A stretch of 64,000 nucleotides of DNA from Agelaius tricolor (Eukaryota > Chordata > Aves > Passeriformes > Icteridae). Location of the stretch: assembly GCA_023055355.1 (NCBI GenBank), contig JALJCS010000012.1:11940501-12004500 (forward strand), given 5' to 3'. Positions 17,901-30,126 of this stretch are shown here, piece after piece. Each line of letters opens with the position of its first letter. The stretch's first letter is position 1. Both the position numbers and the translations under genes were made by a program. The notes beneath the pieces are model-generated. The model was not told where the DNA came from. It saw nothing but the letters and a program-made list of their open reading frames with translations, and did not search any database.

Positions 17901-20900
17901 ATTTTATATGATCTCCTCCAAAGACGTTTTGTCCTTGTGAAAGAGCTGATTTACCAACAATCTGATTTATCTGTTGATCACAGTTCATCATCTTATCATC
18001 AAAGAGTCACTTTTTGGCTCTGTATTTCATTTGCCAAATATGTGAAAATCTACTCTCAAAGTCTGAACAAGTGTTAAAACTTCAGAGTGGTGTAAGAAAT
18101 ATTAACATTTTCTTTTGAAAGTGTCAGTTTGGAAAGGCTTTGGACTGTAATCTGGCAGCTTTGGAATCTCACTGCAGGCTGTCAGAGTAAACAATTGTCA
18201 CTGAATCGTGGGACAACTTAAAATGGCTGAAACAAAACAAATGTGAATTCAGTGTTTCAGCAAAGAGGCTCATGACAAAGGTGATCCAGCTTACAGTGTT
18301 TTCTGTGTTGTAGGTATTGTTCTTTATAGCAAGTACATACTGGTTAACTGTATAATTGTATCTATCTCACCTTATGGGACTTCAGGTAATTAATTTTAAA
18401 GCAACAAATAATTTTTTTAACTATCATTTTTTGTTTTGTAAAGGTTTTTATTAAGCTAGCATTATTTTGTAAGATGATTTTTTTCATGATACTTATAAAA
18501 AGGAAACAAAACCTCTAATTTACAAAAATCATGAACACTTTTATGCATTGTTTAGCAGCAGATGAATAAAATGTTAGATTTTCATTGTTTTAATAGAAAT
18601 ACCTGGATATATCTTTTTTTAAACTTTTTTTTAAACTCATGACTTTGTTGCATAATTGCAATGTATGGTTTCAATGCTTAGGGTTGTCTGCTCCTGTTGC
18701 AAGCTCAAGCTATCAAAAAAGATAAATTGTTGTAACCCAAGATTTTGATACGTTTATTGTTTTTAATTTTGATTTCTGATGTTTGCAAAAAAGATGACAA
18801 AGTTTTCACCAAAGCATCAGAAGTAGTTTTCATTAAAGAATATAAAGTTATCTCCTAATCATAGGAATCCGAAGGCTGAGATTTTGAATGATTTAGTTAC
18901 AAAAAAATTTGCTGAGGAATTGTGTTCTTTTTCATCTACAAAACATGATTAAAAATGACAGTTGGCAACAACAACTGTAGATGTTTTATTCTGGCCTAAT
19001 TATTAAGAACTACAGCACCAGCAAATGAGCTTCCTGTGTGCCCCAGATAGTCTTCTAGTTTAGAAGGTATGAACAATACTCTATTTAGCTTTAGTTACTC
19101 AGATTTACTAATGTGCTCCTTTTATCCTCAGCACTTGGGCAAACATAGCTCCTTAAAGCTATGAGCTGGCAAACAGGTAGCACTGGGGCATCTGTGGCTC
19201 TGCACATTGAAATGCTGCCAGTTGCTTTGGCCATGTATTGTGGAGGACCCTCTTTTTCCTTCTAGCTGGACCAATGAAAAAAGAAACCCAAAAATAGCCT
19301 GTGAATTTTCCATGACAGAAAATCCTGGCTTGCTTGCAGTATAGTAGCTGATCAGTCTAATCTAATAATCTTTTGAACCATGTGGAGCTGAAGGAGGCAT
19401 TAGTGGGTGTCAGAAGGCCATACTGCCATCTGACAGTTCATGAAAACTGGAAAATATTCTGGCTCCACGCATCTATTCAGCACTACCTGCAATTAGCCAG
19501 AGTATGGTGAATATGTGGCTGTAAATTCAACTGCTAAGGGCAGAATGAATGCATTTCTATTGTTACTCGTAATGATATTCATGTGATTAACTTCTGGGGT
19601 GACCTTAAAACTAAGTTCATTAGTCAGAGTTAGCCTGTGTCTCTCTGCTGGAGTTTTACTATTTGTAGCCAGCTGAGGTTTCCCACTTCAGCTACTAAGG
19701 AGCAGGCACAGGGCAGGATCAAGGCAGGTTTGTGGAGTGTTTCAGTTGTGCTGCTCAACACCTCCCTCCTCTTCTGCCTCTCAGGCTGTTTGTTCATGGA
19801 CAGCTTTGCTCATCGTTCTGCTCTTTCAGTCACCTGGTAACTAAATGTTATCTTCATGCTCAGAGAAGAGAAAAATGGTTCATAATGTCCTAGCTGGCTT
19901 AAGAAAAAGTTCCTTTTCTGAAGTTATGAGTGCCATAGAGGGCTAAATCCTATTTCTCAGCAAAAAATAGGGAATACAGTATGTCTTGCCTCTCAAGTGG
20001 CACCGAACTTGGAAGAAACAGAGGCTTGGGACAAATACTGACAACCTTGCAAAAGATCAGTGACATTGTAACAGATTAAACAGTGGAAGGTGAGTACACT
20101 TTGATTGGAGTGGACAGAATGAAAAATCCAGCAAAATCTCAAAAACTGTGAAGCTCATAACTTAGTTTTAATTTGGCACAGTTTGTGGAGTTGAGAAAAT
20201 ACACAAGAATCTGTTTAATTCTGAAACAAATTTCAAGTCTTTCCAGTTACTGCAAAGCAGGGCTTAAAAAGTTAATCTGATAATAATGGGAAGTATTTGA
20301 AAATGGAAGACAGGTGTTATTCTGTATTTCATGTGGTTTTTAGTTGCTTAGGGTCTAATATGTAGGGGGTTTTTTGGAAAAGTTATTTTTGTAATCCAGA
20401 CTCTTGCTTCTCATTAGCTTTTCTGTTTAGTAATTAACTAGCAGTGCTATAGTTTATGAAGGAAGTAAAAGAATAGTTAAAGCATAAACTTCGACCTATG
20501 AATCTGATTTGAGAGGACTGGGATACCCAAAAAGTCCTACTGTCAAATGAGGGTTCTTTCAACACATGAGCTCTGAGTATGAGGTTTTTATTGATACAGG
20601 TATAGCAATAAGAATTTCAGGATGTTTTCCAATTGAAATTTCCTTTAAAATAATGCAGCTTATATTTGTCATGGTAGTTGCATGCTAACAAAAGCTGCAT
20701 GTTCCTAAACCTAGACAGAGAAAGAAAGAGATTAAGTATCATTTGCTGGTGTGTCTTTTAACTCTCTCTTTTGCTGTTGTAAACTTGATATGTAATGTCA
20801 GCCTAGGCACAAAAGAGTGACTTGAGGATGGAGTTCCTGAATGAACTTGCTTTTAGTAGTGTAGCCTTTCCATTTATATTTTAGTGTAGTTTGCTCTAAT

Positions 20901-22444
20901 GGAATGTCACAGAGGCACCAGGTTTGGACTTTAAAAATAATTTTGTTCTTCAGAGCAGTTACTAGTAATCAAAGGGGTTTTATAAGTAAACTCATCAAAT
21001 TTTCTCTGTGTTATTGGTGCTCTTTCCTTCTAACATGTATTTTCATGCTGAAACTGCTATGATGCTTTGACCTTTGTAGGAATTCTTTTTGCCACAATTC
21101 CTGTGTTTGGCTGCTGTAGTTTTGGTTCAGCCTGTATTTCTTCCTTGCTTTTGGTCTGAGGTAGAAGCTTCCAGTGTTAATTGGAAAGTCTGATCCTTGC
21201 CAGCTGTGGCCCTCCAGAGACAGGGCATTTTCCTGGTCACTGTGGATGCATTCAGAAGTGATGCACGAGCAAAGATACTCATATGGGGACAAGGCTGGTG
21301 AGGCAAGAGGAGCCTTTGGAACAGGAGGAGCAGGAAAGGTGCTTGATGGGAGCTTGAACAAGTTCTCCAGGAAGAAGGGTCTAGCATGTTTGTGTCCAGG
21401 GAAGCCAAATGATGAGTCAGCATGGGACATAGGTTTCAGTATAATAAGCTGATATTTGGAGAGTATCAAATTGGAGAAGGTAAATTATATTGATGGTGAG
21501 AAGAGATAAGAATTTGTCAGATAAATGAAATAATACATTATATTGATTGAATTTCTGTTCAAGGCCCAGTCAAATGCTTCCTGGACCAGAGTAAGCATTT
21601 TGATGTTTGCACATGTAAAGAAGTTTCTTCTACCAATTCACCTTAATTCTAACTGTTAATTCCTTGGAAATTAATTTGAATGTCATTCTGCAATCAGGGA
21701 TTGCTTAAATACATTACCAAGGGTGAAATGGAAAAGCAGGAGTTTTGCTTTCAGAACAGTGCCTTTAAATGTTTAATTCAAAACTCCAACTTCAGATTCT
21801 TTGACAAAAAGATGAGGTGGTGGGGTTGCTTCACTTCTGTTAGCATTATTTTTTGGGTTGTAGTGGGCAGTTTAAGTTGTGTTCTTGAGCTGTCTAAGAA
21901 AAACCCGTTAATGACTAATAAAAATGAAGTTTTTAATTGAAAATACAGGTGACTTTAATGGCAAATAGAAATAGACTATAGATAGTTATATATCAGAAAC
22001 ACAGAGATGAAAATGGTCTCTCAAGTGTAAGCCACACAGCAGAAATGAGCAGCAAGTTTTGTACCAGAACTTATGAATTTCCTTTGTAAGGACTAGTTTT
22101 TACTGTGCCAGTAAAAGGTAAAAAATATTCTAGACTCTGGACAATGAGGTAGAAGCAAAGCAACACTAAAATGATTTACATTAGGAAGGTAAGAACCACA
22201 CTCACAGAGGGCATATGTACTACAATCCTAGTGGTTTCTACAAATGCACATTTTCCAAGAGGCTTCAGGAGACACTTGTTATAGGATTTGCTCAACAAAT
22301 GGAAGGTCTCCTGTGTGATCTCGTGTCTTCCAAGAGAACTCTCTAGTCCCCCTTCTCACAGTGTTTCTGCCCGTTGTTTCCTGTCCTTGTGTTGTAATTA
22401 TGTGTCATTAACAGTATGTAGATATTGTTGCTGGATGCAATACT

Positions 22445-22499
22445 TCCTTATTGTTATGTCCTTATTATTGTTATGTCCTTATATCCTTATTATTATGTC
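22445..22499. repeat. Imperfect CCTTATTATTGTTATGT tandem repeat
   Basis: Three to four degenerate copies of a 14-17 base unit (TCCTTATT...GTTATG) follow one another. It is a low-complexity array in intergenic DNA. Confidence 0.7.
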
Positions 22500-25349
22500 T
22501 ATGACATTCTGCGTTATGAACCATGAAACTGAGACATTGAGTGTTTACACTAACACTTGTGTTTCCATGGCAGCACCAAACAAGAACTGCTTCTGTCTTT
22601 CTTGGAAGGAGATTGGAAATAAATAAGTGCAATGCAATTGCAAAGTTTTTCATTACCTTATTTGTGGCATGATTATTAGAGATTCTGAAAATCCGTTCAG
22701 TTGAAGCTGTTGGAATACAATTGAGGAAGATGTCCTCTACCTGAATGCCACAGTAACTAATCTCCTTTAGGCAGCTGTGAGGCTTGGTAGGATGTTCCAG
22801 AGCTGAACTGCTTTAGGTTGGTGGCACACCTCTGAGCTTCTGATGTCATCCAGGCATGTAAACTTGTGTTTCCAAGCTATTTGCCTACCAAGCCATAGGC
22901 TCAAACTTCTTGGAACAGACCTAACAGGACCATCCTTTTCTACTGTAGAATGTAGTAACTCAATTCCTGTTTATTCTATTTCATAAGCTGCTTTTATTCA
23001 CAATGAATTCTGAAAACAATTTTTAGTGGAAACAGTCATATTGGTGGATAGTTGGTATGTTTATGTTAAAAATTAAGTTCTTATCCCTTTTGTGTTCTTT
23101 TTCTTGACTAAATATTTGCTGTGAATGAAAACCATGAAAGATGCTGAGATAGCATAAAAGGTAATTAAGATTTATGGCTAGAGTGTATTCAGGTTCTTCC
23201 TACACTTCCATTTTCCTTATGTCAGTACTTCTCCTGACACAATTTGGATACCATCTACATGCTGTTACTGAACTTTCACCAAGCTAAAGGCTGTCCATAA
23301 TAAAAGTGAGAGCAAGTGCTGCTTTAGCAGATTCACTGTATACAACTTTTACTTTGGGTCAGAGTTTTTTGAATCTAACCATGTTGAAAATTCTATAGGG
23401 AAACTTTGTTTTTGTCCCTAAATTTGCTGTTGTATTATGGCACAGGTTTATTATTTTGTATTGTATGCTTTGATTCTGTACTCCATAATTTATTGGAAAT
23501 GTAATATGTTTAAATTACATAAAATACAAAGATTGTTAAGATAATGAATCTTGACATTTTCATCACAGAAAACTTAAATCTTATCTCAAAAGTAGAATGG
23601 TTTTGCTTCAGATTAAGGGGTACAGTGTCTTTGTAGACAGTCTGATCTTGTGTTCTGAAAAACAGAAGTGTTGTGTCATATCAAGAGATGTGTAAGAAAA
23701 ATATTGTTTCTATTTTTCTAATACTGATTTGCCTGATGTTTTCAAGTCCTAAAGAAAAGCTGCTTGTTGCATGAAAGCAGCTTTGTTCATGTATTTACCT
23801 AGAAATGGTTTGCTATCAGGTAGGGAGCCCTGGACACACTGTATTCCAGAAATAAAAAATTCAACTCCTTTGCTGTTCTGTTACTTGACAACTAGTGTAG
23901 TAACTTGTGTGCACAGCTCTTCAGGGCTGTGTTATTGACTTGGGTCACCTCAATGTGCCAGTTTCACAGAGAATGTCACTATTTCAGATTTGCTTTTGAT
24001 GACAATACTCACAGCTCTGTGCTGGAAGCAGGTAAAACTTGTAGAAATCTTTAAAAATAGCTAATTAACCAAAGCAGAATGGGTCCCATGTGATCTGAGA
24101 TAATCCATTTGGGCAAATTCAGCCCAAAATGTTGGTTAGCTAGACTGTCAAGAGGTTAGGTTTGCAGGACATTGCATGAAAGGTTCTTCCATGAACTCAG
24201 CGTGCAACAGCCCTTGTTCAAAATTCCTTGCCAACGAGTGGTATAGGCATAGGTAAGGTTTCTGTTGATATATTTTATTTGGAGTGCTGAGTGCCACAAC
24301 ACAAAGCACAGGCAGTTTGAGATCCTCTTGAATGATGCATGCAAAGGAAGCTGCGTGAAACTGATACTGTTGATAAATTTGCATGGCTAGTCTGTACACG
24401 CAGCAGCCAAATGAGGCTGGAGGCATTTTGTTTGATGAAAAGGTATCTTACTGAACTGAGCTTTTATCTGCCTTATAAGAGAGTTGCTCTTAATCCTGGC
24501 CTGAGCCTCATGAAATGGTTCTGTACTTACCCCACAGTAAGTGAACTCAGAGCAGGCCCATGACCAGTCTAATAATCAAATTTCTCAGCTTGGTTTACTT
24601 CTTATTCATCCTGGTTTATCTTAAAGGCATAGAGGAAATGTTGACTCTGTTACTGACCATAGTTACTGTACTATGCTGAATAAATTCCCATGGAGTGAGT
24701 AATTAATTTCAGTGTACATCTAATCCTCCTTTCATGACATATATGTTTTGTACACAAAACTTATCACTTTGGCTGGTTTGATAGCCTTACTTTAGCAAAG
24801 GTCAGTGGAGCTAAAAATACTATTTTCCCCTCTTAAATTGTACCTTATTCACTGTGTAATGTCATTCCTAAAAGACTGAGGAAAATTCCATGGATTATTG
24901 GTTTATATGTTGAATATTGGTTTATATATTCCTTCATTGTTATCCTCTAACTTCTAGTAATTAAATACTTTTGATCATCATAAATATATCCAGTCATGTT
25001 TATAAGCCCAGGCTGAGAAATATAATTTCTGAGTGTTCCAGGTTGTGAAGCTTCAGACTGACTGTATCATATTGGAAGAACTTTGCTCTTCATACTCCTC
25101 TGCTAATAACTGTAATTGATACCATAATTATACCCCATCTCTTCTTTCAAAAATTAGCCATGTGCTTGCAAAACCTTTATTTATATATATGTGTACATAC
25201 ACAGATATATGTATGTATATAGCTAATTACTTTGACCTTTTGGTGCTCTCTTTGCTGCATTTGGAATGGATCTATTTTTTTATCTTTTTTCTTTATAAAA
25301 CCCAGTGTTTGTCAGTCTACAGGTGTGTTAGATTAGTTCTTTTTGAACC

Positions 25350-25860
25350 AATTAGAGTGCTGGCCACACCTGGGATACTGTGTCTAGTTTTGATTTCTGC
25401 CACAAAGAAAGATGTGGACAGGCTGGAGAGGGTCCAGAGAAGGGCCAAAAAAATGATCAGAGGACTGGAAGCTGCCATAGGAGGAAAGACTGAGAGGACT
25501 GGGTTTGTTCAGCCTTGAGAAAAGAAGGTTTGGGCGAGACCTTATCAAGATGTTGCAGTATTTAAAGGGTGGTTACTCCCTTTTAAAAGAAGTCACATGG
25601 AAAAGAGGAGGGGTGATATCTCCAGGTTGTTCCTGGGGTCACTCCAATTGGTCACAAGACAATTTTTTTCAAAGGGGAACAGTCAGGCACTGCAATAATC
25701 TCCCCAGGGTAGTGGTGCATTCCCCAACATTGGCCACTTCCAAGATTAGGCTGGGCAGGCTGCTGGACTGTCTTGTCTAGAGAGTGCTTTTGCCAAGAAA
25801 GGTTGGGCTGGCTGATTCTTGCTGTGCCTCCCAACCTGGCATGCTGTGATTCTGGGACTG
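25350..25860 (+). mobile_element. CR1 LINE 3-prime fragment (C-terminal ORF2 plus tail)
   Basis: Plus-strand translation gives the CR1 ORF2 C-terminus in pieces: a 'CCACACCTGGGATACTGTGT' block near 25363, a DRLERVQRRAKKMIRGLE reading near 25411, then FSLEKRRFGRDLI at 25505 in another frame, and a 'NLPRVVVHSPTLATSKIRLG' block near 25700. Frameshifts show it is inactive. The end near 25860 has the 'TGCTGTGATTCTGGGA' style typical of CR1 tails. Confidence 0.88.
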
Positions 25861-28800
25861 TTCCACAATGAAAGCTTCTTTCACTTTGCATGCCATACAG
25901 TGCAGTTCTTCCCTAATGATGTCCCCTGCAGCCTTACTAGTGATACAGGAAAGATAAGTTATCTTTCCATACCCTGTACCAGAGCAAACAACAATAACCA
26001 TAAAATTATAAAGCTGAACTAAAACTGAACTTTGATGATTATTCATTTTGTCATAAAGATTGAGACTTATCACAATAAGATAAAAACTTTACCTTTTCTT
26101 AATTTGATACAGATCAATCACCATGGCTGTTTTATTACAGACCACCAGTGCAACCTCTAAAACAATTTATGCTTTCACATTATTAAAGGATCAATTCTGT
26201 TGGCCCTTAATCATCTTTTTATTTGAAGGACAAGAATAATCTTGGCATAAATAAGTTCCTTCAGTCTAAGATGAGTTGGAGTAGAGAAGCAAAAAAATAA
26301 ACAGAACAAACAAACCTGGGTAGTTCTAGCTTCCTGAAAAACATCAGAAACCTCTGTGTTGTGTGTGTGTGTTCATATCAAGCTAAGGATATGTTAGTTC
26401 TGTCATAGTTCTGTATGTTAGTTCCATTGCTCAAATCTTTATTATATGCAGATATTTCCAGTAATTTTTAGTTAGCATTTCCTCTTTCCTTACTGTCTAA
26501 AGGGAATATGTGATACATTCTTGTTTTAAAGGGGTTTTTTGTGTGTCTTATACCTTACAATGCATTATTTTCTCACTGAGACTGGACAGAACTCCTAGTT
26601 TATTCTGGTGAGAGATTAAAAGACACTAATAGTGCCTGAAAGCTATCCTGTTCTCATCACATGGACTTAAGGAGTCCTGGATAACTAACACAGGAATACT
26701 ACAGGTTAAACTGTGTTTTGGGGGGATTTTTTCCTATTAAAATCTGTAGCAGATTCAAAGCCAAATAAGAGGAGAATTTCATGTTTTGTAATTATAGATA
26801 GTACATAGTAATAACCAGCTGGTTGTTGATATAAAAGCACAACCTGTATATGCAAATGATGCTCTCTTGGCTGTAATTAGAGACAAGAGCTTTAAGAATG
26901 ATGCAGCAATAGGCAGTATTTGCAGCAGGGATGGAGGAGGTGTGTCCCTGATGCAGACAAAAAGAACAGCAACAAAAGAAAATAGGCTCTCGAGTCAGCA
27001 TTCTAAACTCCATTGTCACTGCAGTAGCAGCTGGTGTGGAAATGAGGCAAACAGAATTTGAAATGAAGAACTGGAAAAGAAATTGCCACTTGCCTGCGTG
27101 GATGGAGACAACTATTGGGCCTGATTGCCAATTAACTGCTCTGTTTTTTCTGACAGCTTTGATAACAGGTCAAAAATGTGGCAGGAGCTCTCTTTGACCT
27201 GCTCCATCCTTTGTGGTTGCTCAGCCATAGATACTCCTCTGCACACAAAGAAATACCACAGTGGTACCAACAGTAGTTTGTGTCTGTCTGATGTTGGATG
27301 TGGATGATTTCCAGCAGAGTCCAGTGAGTTATCTTTAGATTGAAAAAGCCTTGCAGGCATAGGAAGCAGGCTAGGACTACATAAATATTGTCAGTTCATA
27401 CTAAGCATATTTCCAAGGACTAAAGAAAGGATCTAGGGTACTTCATCAGCATTAAAACAGTGTTTGTACCTACCCCGTCCTGGAGCAGCAGGAAATGGTT
27501 TGTTGTAGGTGGAGACTACAGAAAATCTAAGTGTCATATGAACACCCTCAGAGTACAGAGAAAGGTTCTCTGGAAATGAATATACCTTTGAACAGGTAGT
27601 CGTAGTTCCAAGAACCAGATACCTCTGGAGGCTAAATCTTGTCAGAATTGCCTGTGCCCTGAGTCATCTTGGCTGGTGATGAGTCTGGGTGTGCAGGGTA
27701 TTTATTAGCTTAGATAGATGGTCCCTGTTTGTGGGCTGGAATTGTCTGTAATGTCTGACTAGTTAAGGTGTTGTCTCTGAATGTTCGAACTCTGACTCTC
27801 CTGAATGCCTGAACCATGATTGCAGCACTTCTGCCTTTAATTGACCAGATAATTTACCCTGTCAGGATATCATGGGCTATTTAAGGCTGTCTCTTTAGAG
27901 CAGTTATTAGCTTTCTTTTTCTGCTTCATTCAAGAACAGATGTTTCTACTGTGTAACTGAAATAATCAACGTCTTTGGAAATCAAAGATTGCTATTTTAT
28001 GAAATAGAATATGATGGAAAATCTGAATTATCAATTATAAAAGGGCAAGAGGGAAACTAATTTTATGCAACTTTGCAGAAATTTATAAGATCTGAGTCAT
28101 GATAATGGTAAATAGTTAACTTCAATGGTGCCAGCAAAAATGCTGTTGTCTTTTACACTTGCATAGCTAAATATTTCACTTATGATTTGTCATACCATTT
28201 CTGTATTTCAGAGGAGTGTCATCTGTTTGGTTTTTGGGTTTTTTTTTTTAGATTTGGAGCCGGTTAAATTTCCTTAGTAATTTGCATTTAAATGTTTTAT
28301 TTTTTGTCATCAATTTTTCCACAGTTCATAATTTCTTTAATTGCCACATCAGCTTCCCAGAGAAGGTGCTTGCACTTCCAGAAATATCTGTGTGAAGGGT
28401 TTTTTCTGAATATATATTTAAATTTTTTTTCTTTTGATTATGGACACTGGTACATGCTATTAGTAAGCTTAGCAAAACAGGTAAGAAGGATTTTAGTACT
28501 TAAATAAGATCTAGTGACATGAAGGAAAAAGACTTAACTTGCCACCCACACTCAAGGCCACATCCTGTGTGACCTGCAGGAGCAGTCCCAGTGAAGACAC
28601 AGAAAATACTAACCCAAGTAGACAAGATCTATTTAAAACAACCCACTGTTGTTTAAGAACAACAGTGTATTATATAGCATTGAGGAAGAAAAATTTTCCA
28701 CAAAAGGTGGGGAAGCAAAAGTAGAGCCTTTCCTAAGGGCATCCAGCACGATTCATACTAAAACTGATTGTTGAAGTCAGCTTTCCTCTTCTAGACTCTT

Positions 28801-30018
28801 GTCCAGTGGGTAACAGTCCTGTTCTGCTGGTATTCAGGATTTTTGGAGAAGAAGCAGCTGCATTTAGCAGACCAGAATATATTTATTGTGAGCTTGGTCA
28901 TTCCAGGAATATATTTTTTCTTGCTCTTAAACAAAAGCACTAAACCAGAAGGAAAACTTGGGCAAGTTTAGAACAACTTTGATGAAAATATTTGTGTGAG
29001 GTGGATTTTTGCCACTTTTGGCTTCTATAGTAAAAGCAAAGATGAAATGTGGACGTTTAGGACAGGCACAACCCCTCCTGCAGCAGCCTGTGCTCCCTCT
29101 CTGTCTCCAGCCAGGTGCTGCTCAGAGTTTAGTGCAGGCAGGGCTGTGCTGCCCTGGGCTTGCCTTGTGGTGCCAGTGGCGCTGCACGGTGGAAAATGAC
29201 AAATGCAAATATCAGCTTGGGTGTGGAGACAACTGCGTGGGGCTTCTTTACAAAGCTGCACTTACTACCAATAAATCTGAGTCATCCTGTTGTAGTAAAG
29301 CTTTGATAAGAGGCAAAATCTTTCATAGGAGTTTATCAACCCCTGTGAAGGTGCCTTCAGTTTAGTTCTGCTTTTCTAAGAGGTCAGTAGAGAAAGGCTC
29401 CCATTTAGAATCCAATCTTTGCTCAGTAAAAGCCTTCATTCAGCTCCTTGACAGTGTTAGGAGACAGCAGGGTGTCAGAAGAGTGGTAGAGTTCAGCTGG
29501 TGGTACCTCCTGGAGTCATGGAAGGGCTCCCTGGTGTTCACTGACAGATTGTGGGCAGGTCCTTGGAAGTGTCCCACTGAGGTTTATGTTGTGTAAATGT
29601 TGGAGTGCTCAGTGCTTTGCAGGGCTAGATTCCAGCACTAGCCACTGCTTGGCAGTGATACTGCATCTCACTTGGAAATTAATGTTTCCAAAAATTGTTT
29701 GTTGAAGTGTGAGGAGATTTTAATGCTGGAAAACCACTCAAGCAATGGAGGTAGGTTGCTGGCCAGTGCTTGTTCTATGCAAATGAAAGCATGAAATGTA
29801 TGTAAACAGGTGCTGCTATTGTGAATTTTCACTCACTGTTGCAGTGAAAAGATTTGCTGGGTATCTGATGTACTTCAAAGTGTTGTTTGTAACGTTTTAA
29901 GTGTGCCAGGCCTGGATGTCTCATTCAGGTCTGGTACCTCATGTTGAATAGATCAGTACTTCTATGTGTCTGGAATTACAGCCTGCCTTATATCTTACCT
30001 GTTTATTGTTATTATTAG
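25861..30018. other. Sequence between the CR1 fragment and the first PLS1 coding exon
   Basis: About 4.2 kb of AT-rich sequence with a short GT microsatellite near 26361-26372. No coding exon is recognised. A GC-richer patch near 29060-29180 could hold regulatory or 5-prime untranslated sequence of PLS1, but nothing in it is decisive. Confidence 0.5.
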
Positions 30019-30056
30019 GTATTAGCAATTGAGGACAACACTTCTGCTGGCTGAAG

Positions 30057-30126
30057 ATGGAGAACAACATAACTACCATCTCTCGTGAAGAGCTTGAAGA
30101 GCTACGAGAAGCATTTGGCAAAATAG
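30057..30126 (+). CDS. PLS1: PLS1 coding exon 1
   Basis: 70 coding bases from the ATG to an ATAG|GTATGT donor, encoding [20 protein letters not shown] and GKI. This is the first helix of EF-hand 1. The untranslated part begins after the TTATTAG or GTATTAG acceptor. Confidence 0.95.

Larger units (their letters stand above)
12861..25339. other. ATR-PLS1 intergenic region, left part (or PLS1 5-prime intron)
   Basis: About 12.5 kb of mostly AT-rich sequence in which no exon, RNA gene or clear transposon is recognised. Open frames here lack family resemblance and are interrupted. A somewhat GC-richer patch lies at 14740-15200 and includes a tandem duplication. If PLS1 starts in the ATR CpG island, this whole stretch is its first intron. 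Confidence 0.6.

Noticed and set aside
22288..22626. 112-codon plus-strand frame, hydrophobic in the middle
   Set aside because: The hydrophobic part comes from a degenerate CCTTATT/TTATGT repeat translated as Leu/Val/Ile; it has no homology that I recognise.
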